A stretch of 64,000 nucleotides of DNA from Symsagittifera roscoffensis (Eukaryota > Xenacoelomorpha > Acoela > Convolutidae). Location: contig NC_087069.1 of NCBI RefSeq assembly GCF_963678635.1, forward strand, positions 40,540,831-40,604,830, written 5' to 3'. How positions within the stretch are numbered: position 1 is the stretch's first letter; the number at the start of each line of letters is the position of its first letter. Shown here piece after piece: positions 39,201 through 48,100 of this stretch. The notes beneath the pieces are model-generated. The model did not search any database, was not told the origin of the DNA, and worked only from the letters and a program-made list of their open reading frames with translations. The position numbers and the translations under genes are program-made.

Positions 39201-40984
39201 CTTCTGTGGTACAAATTTTTTCATTTTCCAGGACAGTGTGTGGCTGGTTAAGAAATCTTGATGAGTTCATTGTTGTTCCAATCATCAATTCTACTTGGTT
39301 AGCGATCGTTGCAGAAGCGGATTTGCGCTGTGCTGATTTTTTGTCCGAAGAAAGTTGTCACAAATTGGTAGTTTACACTAGCTTCTGGTCTTGGCTACTG
39401 AATGCTTCTTCAGTTTTGACATCTTTGAAATGCGCAGCGCTGCTTTTTTGGTTTTGTAATGCGTTTTGGGTATGCTGACTGTTCATGGGAGTTCTGGGGT
39501 TTGGATTTTGGTGTTTATGTTTCTGAAATATGTCTTTTTTTTGTCTTCATCCTTGATGCGATTTTTTGTGGTACAAATTTTTTCGTTTTCCAGGACAATG
39601 TGGCTAGTTAAGAAGTGTTGATGAGTTCATTGTTGTTCCAATCATCAATTCAACTGGGTTAGCGATTTTTTTGCAGAAGCGGATTTGCGCTGTGGTGATC
39701 TTTGTCCGAAGGAAGTTGTCGTCACAAATTGGTAGTTTCCACTAGCTTCTGGTCTTGGCTACTAAATGTTTCTTCAGTATTGACATCTTTGAAATGCACA
39801 TATTGACATCTTCAGTATTGACATCTTTGAAATACACATACAGCGACATTTTTTTAGTTGTTAAAGCGTTGTCGGCATGCTGGTGGTTCATAGAGTTATA
39901 AGTTTTTGATTTTGGTTTTTATGTTTCTGAAATATGTCAATTTTTGTGTTTGTTCTTGACGTGATCTTTTGTGTTACAATTTTTGTCTTCATTTTTCAGG
40001 ACACTGTGTGGCTAGTTAATTCATCTTGATGTGTTCATTGTTGTTTTATTCATCAGTTCTACTGAGTTAGCGATCATTGCGGAAGCGGATTTTCTCGGTG
40101 GTACTACTTTGTCCGAAAAAGGTATCGTTACAAATTGGTAGTTTCCACTAGCTTCTGGTCTCGGCTACTGAATTTTTCTTCAGTTTTGACAACCAAAAAA
40201 AAACAGTCACAAATTTTTTGCGTTGTTAATGTGTTAATGCGTTGTTGGTATGCTGACGGTTCATGGGAAAACTAAGTATTTGATTTTGGTTTTTATGTTT
40301 CTGAGATATGTCTTTTTTTTGTGTTTGTTCTTGATGCGATCTTTTGTGGTACAAGTTTTTTTTTCATTTTTCAGATTACTGTGCGGCTAGTTAAGTCATC
40401 CTGATGTGTTCATTGTTGTTGCATTCATCAGTTCTACTGGGTAAGCTATCGTTGCAGAAGAGGATTTGCTCTGTGATAATTTTTTGTCCGAAAAAATTGT
40501 CACAATTTGGTAGTTTCCACTAGCTTCTGGTCTTGGCTATTGAATGTTTCTTCAGTTTTGACATCTTTGAAATACACAGCGACAATTTTTTTAGTTGTTA
40601 AAGCGTTGTGGGCATGCTGGTGGTTCATAGAGTAATAAGTTTTGATTTTGGTTTTTATGTTTCTGAGATATGTCATTTTTGTGTTTATCCTTGATGCGAT
40701 CTTCTGTGGTACAAATTTTTTCATTTTCCAGGACAATGTGGCTAGTTAAGAAGTGTTGATGAGTTCATTGTTGTTCCAATCATCAATTCAACTGGGTTAG
40801 CGATTTTTGCAGAAGCGGATTTGCCCTGTGGTGATTTTTTGTCCGAAGAAAGTTGTCGTCACAAATTGGTAGTTTCAACTAGCTTCTGGTCTTGGCTACT
40901 GAATGTTTCTTCAGTTTTGACATCTTTGAAAAACACAGCGATATTTTTTTTGGGTTGTCAATGCTTTGTGGGTTTGCTGACAGT

Positions 40985-41455
40985 TTTTGATTGTAAAATT
41001 TTGTTTTTTGTGTAAAAGTTTAGTATAGTGTAAAAATTGATATTTTTGCATTCGAGTAGTTATGAATTTGGATCAAAAATCATATCATTGAACATTAATT
41101 ACGTATGTGTTGAATATTTTCTGTTTTCTCGCACGTGTAAAATTTTGCTTTTTATAGGAAATGAATTTTTGCTGATGACAGAACTTGCGGATCACAACTG
41201 GAGTATGTATGCTTGGAGAACGTTTCCATCAGGAAAACAGGTTTTTTGGCGTTTGAGACAACTCCTCCCTTATGGTTTTGGTTCATCTAGGAGTAGGCTT
41301 AGGAAATTTTTGCTCTCTCAAGAGTTGAGGAAATTTGCCTACAGATAATAAAGAGTTTGAGGTTCCAACCTCTAAAACCCTATGATTTTTCTGTTCGTTC
41401 TCTTCTCTGTTCAGAGATTGCACGTCTTATGGGTAAGTTTAAACGCTAATTGAGC
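40985..41455 (+). other. Array-flanking unique sequence with an unrecognised 103-codon open frame
   Basis: The satellite stops at about 40984 inside a monomer, after TTTGCTGACAG, and AT-rich unique sequence begins. An open frame at 41037-41348 ends at TAA. Its second half is rich in Arg, Phe and Leu. A possible acceptor (TTTTTATAG) precedes GAAATGAATTTTTGC at about 41158, so part could be an exon, but no family is recognised and no partner exon was found. Another acceptor-like and donor-like pair near 41412-41434 is equally unsupported. I make no function call. Confidence 0.3.
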
Positions 41456-41815
41456 CTCATTTGAGTTTCCAAAAACGCTTATCTTACAATTTCCATATAT
41501 GAAAAAATGCTTATCGTACAATTTCCATAAATGAAAAATGCTTGTCTTACAATTTCCATTAATGATAAAATGCATATATTACAATTTCCATTTATGAAAA
41601 AATGTTTGTCCTACAATTTCCATATATGAAAAAATGTTTATCCTACATCTTCCATATATGAAAAAATGTTTGTTGTACAATTTCTATATATGAAAAACGC
41701 TTACCATAGAGTTTCTTTTAACAATTTTCTGAGTCAATGGTTCTAAAAAATTGTAGGACAAGCATTTTTTTATATATGGAAATTGTGAGATAAGCATTTT
41801 TGGTCAACTCACGCT
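41455..41815. repeat. Foldback element with about seven 32-bp subrepeats
   Basis: The unit ACAATTTCCATATATGAAAA plus ATGCTTATCGT or similar is repeated about seven times at 41473-41722 with a period of 31-33 bp. At 41751-41802 one copy is inverted (ATATATGGAAATTGTGAGAT). The outer ends are also inverted relative to each other: TCCAAAAACGCTTATCT on the left and AGATAAGCATTTTTGG on the right. This suggests a small non-autonomous foldback or MITE-like element. No clear target duplication was found. Confidence 0.65.
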
Positions 41816-41962
41816 AAGATGCGGTTGAAATACTTTCTACATTTTAAAAAAAAGTGCTTAACCGTTTTCAAATCAAGCAGAAATTTTTTCGATGTCTTGA
41901 CCAAAAACAATGTGAGCGACTTTTTTCAAATGCTCGAGCAAAATAACCACTCGAAAATATGT

Positions 41963-42472
41963 AAAATTTGAGCGGTTTGAGCGGTTTTTTAGACAATTAT
42001 GCTGAAAATCTTGCTTCAAATTGAGCGGTTTGAGTGCTTTTTGAACGGTTTATCTCAAAAAACCGCTCCAAAACCGCGCAAATTTTGAGCGGTTTTTTTA
42101 GACAATTACGCTCAAAATCTTGCTTCAAAATGAGCGGTTTGAGCGGTTTTTTAGACAATTACTCTTAAAATCTTGCTTCAAAATGAGCGGTTTGAGCGGT
42201 TTTTGAACGGTTTATCTAAAAAAACCGCTCATAAACCGCGGAAGATTTGAACGGTTTTGAGCGGTTTATCTAAAAAAACCGCTCAAAAACCGCTCAAATC
42301 TTGCGCGGTTTTCAAGCGGTTTTTTTAGATAAACCGCTCAAAACCGTTCAAATCTTGCGCGGTTTTTGAGCGGTTTTTTAGATAAACCGTTCAAAAACCG
42401 CTCATTTTGAAGCAAGTTTTTGAGCGTAGTTGTCTAAAAAAACCGCTCAAACCGCTCAAATCTTGCTTCAAA
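41963..42472. repeat. Large palindromic array of GAGCGGTTT / AAACCGCTC motifs
   Basis: The left half carries repeated GAGCGGTTT, TTAGACAATTA, GCTTCAAA and GAACGGTTTATCT. The right half carries their reverse complements in reverse order (AGATAAACCGTTC, TTTGAAGCAAG, TAGTTGTCTAA, AAACCGCTC). The two arms of roughly 200 bp meet near 42275 and would fold into one long imperfect hairpin. Within each arm the 10-12-bp GAGCGGTTTTT motif is itself iterated. No coding content is seen. Confidence 0.8.
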
Positions 42473-43456
42473 TTAGGTGAAAAATCTCGACTCGCGTACT
42501 GACCCGGTTCAGGTTCGATACAGGTCTCACGTTGGATTATAGGACATTGAATTCTGTCTTCCGGTAATTGGAGAATTAATTTTGCCTCGATGTTGTTGCA
42601 TACATAAGGCAAATTTGAAAATTTGAGTTCGGCTTGTTTCGGGTAATTGTTCTCGGGACCTTGGAAAACATTCCTTGAGAAATACCGTCCTGTTAAGTAG
42701 AATGATTCCTCCGCTTTTGATGCTGGTTATAAATCTGCTTCGGGGGGGGGGTAGCAATAAATGTCAGTGTATGCAGTTTGCGGTCATCTTTTGTCACAGT
42801 TATAGTTACTGAGTTTGTCATCTTCTGTTGCATTGTTGTGGGGAATTGTTTCAGTATACCGGAAGAACAACTTCGATATGCTTTTGCCAGATTTTCGGCT
42901 GACTTGACAATTTCTTTCGAGAATGGGGGGATGATTTTGATTATTTGGATTTGTTTTGTTTCTTCCGTCGATTTGTTTGCTGTAAGCGCATTTCAGAATT
43001 TTGTCTACGTTCCATTCAGCACTTCATGATTGATTGGTAGCTGAGTTTCCGTTAATTGTTTGTGGCTCATGACTTAGTTTTACTCGAGTGGGCAAAAAAG
43101 CTTTCTCCGGGATATACTTGAAAAAAGTAGTTTTTTTCTCTTTCAAAATACAGAAATGAGACGGCAAAAATATGTTTCATTTTTTTGAAATTCTGAATTA
43201 ATTTTTTTTAGTTGAGAGTTTCATAATCAATATGTACATCAAATAACATCATGTTTATCGAAAACAACTCATCGAGTTAGTAATCTAATTGTTGAGACAA
43301 GAAACTGCTTATAAATTGCTAAGAGCTTGTCTAGATAGTTTCTAAGCTGTTTCTGTAAATTTTTTGAATACTGGGTGTCCTGATCGCAAACGCAAACTGT
43401 TTTTTGTTCTTTCTGTGACTTGTGTTTATTTTACATTTTTTTAGTACCGGCTGTAG
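42298..43456. repeat. 1159-bp tandem duplication, copy 1
   Basis: This stretch is repeated immediately downstream with an offset of 1159 bp. It starts inside the right arm of the palindromic array (TTGCGCGGTTTTCAAGCGG) and ends at TTAGTACCGGCTGTA. It includes a run of 10 G at 42742-42751 and TTCAGGTTCGATAC, which resembles a Pol III B box but has no convincing A box upstream. Open frames here are short and differ in reading continuity between the copies, so I regard it as non-coding. Confidence 0.92.
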
Positions 43457-44784
43457 ATCTTGCGCGGTTTTCAAGCGGTTTTTTTAGATAAACCGCTCAA
43501 AACCGTTCAAATCTTGCGCGGTTTTTGAGCGGTTTTTTAGATAAACCGTTCAAAAACCGCTCATTTTGAAGCAAGTTTTTGAGCGTAGTTGTCTAAAAAA
43601 ACCGCTCAAACCGCTCAAATCTTGCTTCAAATTAGGTGAAAAATCTCGACTCGCGTACTTACCCGGTTCAGGTTCGATACAGGTCTCACGTTGGATTATA
43701 GGACATTGAATTCTGTCTTCCGGTAATTGGAGAATTAATTTTGCCTCGATGTTGTTGCATACATAAGGCATATTTGAAAATTTGAGTTCGGCTTGTTTCG
43801 GGTAATTGTTCTCGGGACCTTGGAAAACATTCCTTGAGAAATACCGTCCTGTTAAGTAGAATGATTCCCCCGCTTTTGATGCTGGTTATAAATCTGCTTC
43901 GGGGGGGGGGGGGGGTAGCAATAAATGTCAGTGTATGCAGTTTGCGGTCATCTTTTGTCACAGTTATAGTTACTGAGTTTGTCATCTTCTGTTGCATTGT
44001 TGTGGGGAATTGTTTCAGTATACCGGAAGAACAACTTCGATATGCTTTTGCCAGATTTTCGGCTGACTTGACAATTTCTTTCGAGAATGGGGGGATGATT
44101 TTGATTATTTGGATTTGTTTTGTTTCTTCCGTCGATTTGTTTGCTGTAAGCGCATTTCAGAATTTTGTCTACGTTCCATTCAGCACTTCATGATTGATTG
44201 GTAGCTGAGATTCCGTTAATTGTTTGTGGCTCATGACTTAGTTTTACTCGAGTGGGCAAAAAAGCTTTCTCCTGGATATACTTGAAAAAAGTAGTTTTTT
44301 TTCTCTTTCAAAATACAGAAATGAGACGGCAAAAATATGTTTCATTTTTTTGAAATTCTGAATTAATTTTTTTTAGTTGAGAGTTTCATAATCAATATGT
44401 ACATCAAATAACATCATGCGTAACGACACGACAAGCGTAAAACAACTTATCAATTTCTCCACCTTTTTTTTTGCACGTGCTTTTTATTTATACAATATAC
44501 ACGCGGTTATTATTTTATTACACATTTGTCCATTTATTGGATGTTTAATTTACTCTTTCTTCTTTCTTCTTCAACATCATGTTTATCGAAAACAACTCAT
44601 CGAGTTAGTAATCTAATTGTTGAGACAAGAAACTGCTTATAAATTGCTAAGAGCTTGTCTAGATAGTTTCTAAGCTGTTTCTGTAAATTTTTTGAATACT
44701 GGGTGTCCTGATCGCAAACGCAAACTGTTATTTGTTCTTTCTGTGACTTGTGCTTATTTTACATTTTTTTAGTACCGGCTGTAG
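43457..44784. repeat. 1159-bp tandem duplication, copy 2 (with insertion)
   Basis: Nearly identical to copy 1. Differences include a G run of 15 instead of 10 (43901-43915), a few substitutions, and a 163-bp net gain at 44410-44572. Because of the longer G run, a 119-codon frame at 43834-44193 stays open here while copy 1 does not keep it, so this frame is not evidence of a gene. The copy ends at AGTACCGGCTGTA, after which unique sequence leads to the first exon of the gene at 45019. Confidence 0.92.
44419..44572. mobile_element. 154-bp insertion with 9-bp target duplication AACATCATG
   Basis: Copy 1 of the duplication reads straight through AATAACATCATGTTTATCG. In copy 2 the nonamer AACATCATG appears at 44410-44418 and again at 44573-44581, bracketing 154 new bases. 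The insert starts CGTAACGACACGAC and ends in a pyrimidine-rich TTCTTTCTTCTTC. It has no obvious terminal inverted repeats and no coding capacity. A 9-bp duplication fits some DNA transposons such as Mutator-like elements, but the family cannot be assigned. Confidence 0.8.
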
Positions 44785-45018
44785 ATAAACTGGGTGTTAT
44801 TGCACTTTTTCAATCTAGAAATTTCGTTTCAAACAAACTCTCAATCTCATGTCTGCAATTTTGTTTGCTAGTCTCGACGAATCAACTTGGAGCAAAATTG
44901 CACAAACTTATTTATGATTTCTTCAAATGCCTTCTAATGTGATGTTATCAATCACAAAAATCGTTAAAGATCAGTGGAATGAAACATAAATTAACGCTGT
45001 TCCACATTACCTCAAGAT

Positions 45019-45145
45019 ATGCAGATTGCCTTCTTATTGCATCTGATCTTGATCAAGGTTTTATTTACTCTGGGCCAGGAATACGCAGATGACGATGAAG
45101 ACCTTGTAGGATCAGGATCTGGGGATATACTTCCAGACGAACCAG
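45019..45145 (+). CDS. SEA gene exon 1: signal peptide and glycosaminoglycan attachment segment
   Basis: The ATG at 45019 is the first one in frame after a TAA at 44992. The encoded N-terminus has a hydrophobic core (residues 3-18, Ile/Leu/Phe-rich) followed by Gly-Gln-Glu, typical of a cleaved signal peptide. Next comes a strongly acidic run (Asp24-Asp28) and Gly-Ser-Gly-Ser-Gly-Asp (31-36). Ser-Gly pairs next to acidic residues are the classic xylosylation sites for heparan or chondroitin sulfate chains, so Ser32 and Ser34 are candidate sites. The exon ends after the first base of a Gly codon, with donor GTATAT. Confidence 0.78.
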
Positions 45146-48100
45146 GTATATTTCACATCTTTTGATTTTTTTCTGCGGACAAATTTCGACTACTGAAAAT
45201 GTCATTTTAAGAAATATTCATCCTAAATTTATTGTTGCCCTGGCGTCAAATATAAAAAGATATTTCACCTGTGATTCTTTTCGAATAACTCAGGTGGTTT
45301 AAAGATTGCCAATTTAGCCCGTTTGAGACAATTTCTTGCGCGACACAACTCGTGCTATTGACGCGTAAGCTGATATGATATTTAATCCGTCACAGAAATC
45401 GTTTCAAATTGAAATGATGCATGCTATTTGGTGTATTCAAAAATTTGCTATATGCGAAAATATTTTTTGTAGTTTACATAGCGTGTGGGGGGTTGGATGT
45501 GTGAACGGCAAATAAGACGTTTCAAGCCCATTGCAACTGTTTTGATGGGACTTTTAAACAGCTTAAGTTCGATCTGCTCATTTTACGTAATAATGCTAAT
45601 TTGTCTCTTAATATCTTGTCGTCTTAAAGGCCTGTCGTCTTATTTACTTGGCACCGGTTGGATAATTTTCAAAAATTTTTTATTTAATTTAATTTTAATT
45701 TAATTTTAATTTAATTTTTAAATTTAATTTTTAAATTTAATTTTAGTCAATTTTTGAAAATGAACTCTACTCCATTGACGTTAAAAGACAGTCGTAACAT
45801 TCAGGGCTTTGCCCTGATACAAGCAGTTTTGTTTTATTGATCATGGAAACTCATTTTTATTTCGTTTTTGTAGGTGTTTGTGGTTATGGTTATATTGTGG
45901 ACCCTAGTTTACCGCAGAGTTGCCTAAAAGGCGCAAAAGTTCATGTTGCAATGATATTTGACAAAGATTTCGACGACGAACTGTTGAACGAGGAGTCAGA
46001 GACATATAAACGAGAAAAAAGTTCATACGAAGAGACGGTTAGTTTTGCGTTTTTACTTTTAACTTTGAGATGTGTCTGACCATAATCGAAACCTGAAGAA
46101 CTTTGTATTCGGACAGTTTTTCTCAGCTGATATTGACTACCCCAGAAAAAGCTCAAAAGACTTCAAGTGTTGCATCAATTTAAAGCCCATTAGCCGTAAT
46201 ATGGATTCCAATACAAATAATTCTAAATTCAAATTTGTAACCCAAAAACAAATAAACAGAAAAATTTTTTCAGTGGCGAGAAAAACTGGTCTGATATGTT
46301 TTTTTACTTTTTTAAACTAAATTACACGAGATTCACGCACCACAAGGATAACCTAGTGGTGCGCTAATTGCGCATCACTAGGTTATCCTTGTTTTCATTC
46401 AAATATAAAAAATTTTATGCTTTTTTGATTCAGGATTTGAAACCTCCACATGAAAGTAACAAAAAAATCAATAAAACGCGATTGTATTCTCTTTTTAGCT
46501 GTTCACAATATACAGTGGAACAATTGCCAATATTATATCTGTCAGAGTGACGGCTTTGAAACCAGGGTCAGTTATCGTTGAGCATGAAGTCAATCAATAT
46601 CTCCAGGACAAAGTCGATTTGAGTCAGGCCACGACGAGATTAATTAACCAAGTTACAGAAATTGGGAGCGATCCAGCTACAAGAAAACATTTCCAAATTT
46701 CATCCGTTGAAGTGTTTCCTGTGAAAAGTGGGTATTTCTTTTGTTTTTTGAATGATACAAAATTGAGTCCGAAAAAACCTCTTTCTATTGACATTGAAAT
46801 AAATTCTCCGGAAAAGGGAACGGGCTGCTCGGAGAAATTTTTTTTAAATACCAATTTTCGATTTCTGTTATCAATGATTGACTAAAACACTCAAAATGTT
46901 TCAAAATTTGCTTATCTTTTTAATGGAAAACGAAAAGTCTAGTTTCAAATTGAAACTATTTCCAGCACGCAGTCGATATTGAGCTTTAAATAATGCGGTT
47001 TACCGGGCTCCTGTAATTTTAGTTCTTTTTAAATAGCGATGCTCTCAACTATTTTACTACTGAAACATTTTCAGAAATCAGCTCAGCGTTCGTTACTGCT
47101 ATGATGATGTATTCCATACTTGTTTTATCTAATTCTAGATGAGAAAAAAGTTCTAAATTGGAAACGTAAGTGAAGTTCGTTTAATCATTTAGCTTCATAT
47201 GTTCTCTCATGATTGATGACTCAACCTTTTCCTTGCCATGAAATGATTGGATTTTGTGCGTTTCTTTTCATTGTTGGAGTTTCCAGTGTATTTCATGGTT
47301 ACAATGGTACCAAAAACTAGCATTGTTTTACTTCATAATTTTTTTGGGTTTCTCTTCACACTCAGTGGTCAAGAAACTTCAAGCTTGATGGAAAAAAGTG
47401 TTTTAAATCAGATCGTTTTGTTTCCAAAATATATCTAAACCCTGTAATTTATGTTTATAAAATTCTATCAACCAGAATTACACCTTTTTCTTGATTCCTG
47501 TATTAATTATTGCAATTGGGCTCTAGACTTTTTTTTCCAGTAAACAACTTTGTCCACAGGACTCATTGGACTCATTAAACTGGTTCTTGGTTCATAATGA
47601 ATTCAAAATTTGTATTGTCTCTCTTGCACACTTAGCCTGGTGGTAACGAATACGCCTGGGACGGCAAAGGTCCGTGGTTCGAATCTGACCAGGACCAGTT
47701 TTTTTCAAACAGCAATTGTTCCGGTTCAAAAAAGATTCAGCCTAATATTTGTCTGTTTTTGTTTTATCGGCTTAATTGCCACATCTAAGAATCGTTTCTT
47801 TTAGCTGTAAACAATTTTAACTGAAGTTGTTTTTAGCATTTTGAAAATCCGACCCAATCGAAATTTGCTTGTCACATTGGTTGTAATTTAACCAGCTCGA
47901 TTTGTTATTTTTTTTTTCGTTTATTTATCGGTTTAATAAATTACGGCCTAAATAATATCAACTTAGTGGCTGTTTATTTCGTCGTTTCGCCCGAAAAAAA
48001 TTTTTGTGCGCATGTGTGTGCTCTGACGGGAAAAGGGACTTGACATTTTCTTTAAGTTTAGATTTTTTCTGAGTCTCTTTTCGGCATGAAGGGTTTCTGC

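Larger units (their letters stand above)
1..40984. repeat. Satellite array, ~360-bp monomer, about 113 tandem copies
   Basis: The same block recurs head to tail without interruption. Landmarks in order are: a TTCAT(A/G)(A/G)GAGTACTA start, a T-rich stretch ending in CATTTTCCAGGACAGTGTG, TTGATGAGTTCATTG, TTAGCGATCGTTGCAGAAGC, TTTGTCCGAAGAAAG, CACAAATTGGTAGTTT and GACATCTTTGAAA. Spacing between successive landmarks is 350-362 bp, apart from a few deleted (273 bp) or lengthened (about 400 bp) copies. Every copy has the same orientation, and the + strand is T/G-rich throughout. The array begins before the window and stops abruptly at about 40984. Open frames of 60-109 codons occur on both strands in many monomers. 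The period is not a multiple of three, most copies carry stops, and the frames differ only as repeat copies do, so I treat the array as non-coding. A centromeric or heterochromatic location is a plausible inference but is not shown. Confidence 0.97.
23901..40984. repeat. Satellite block V: nested 1.5-, 2.53-, 5.17- and 7.7-kb higher-order repeats
   Basis: The youngest-looking part of the array. Matching marks occur at 24798 and 26297 (1499 bp); at 26297/31465, 27646/32812 and 28332/33498 (5166-5168 bp); at 32812/35343, 33196/35727 and 33498/36029 (2531 bp); and at 28332/36029 and 31465/39170 (about 7700 bp). A tagged monomer with an internal 40-bp duplication starts at 23901, 25402, 26901, 30569, 32068, 38275 and 39775, and outlines the 1.5-kb unit. 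Copies within each class differ by very few bases, which suggests recent amplification. Confidence 0.85.

Noticed and set aside
1-40984. Dozens of 60-109-codon open frames on both strands as a tandem gene family
   Set aside because: They recur with the satellite period, change frame with single-base indels, are interrupted in many copies, and overlap on both strands. The pattern is that of a repeat with few stops and not of selected coding sequence.
1-40984. CRISPR array
   Set aside because: The whole 360-bp unit is repeated with no unique spacers, and the DNA is eukaryotic in character.
42510-42530. tRNA or SINE promoter from TTCAGGTTCGATAC
   Set aside because: Only a B-box-like stretch is present. 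No A box lies at the right distance and no cloverleaf can be drawn.
43834-44193. 119-codon open frame as a membrane protein gene
   Set aside because: It runs through a poly-G tract whose length differs between the two copies of the tandem duplication, and the other copy is not open over the same length.
47625-47700. Functional tRNA gene
   Set aside because: A and B boxes are present, but the T-stem and acceptor stem do not pair, and the sequence recurs with a shared non-tRNA tail, so SINE is the better call.
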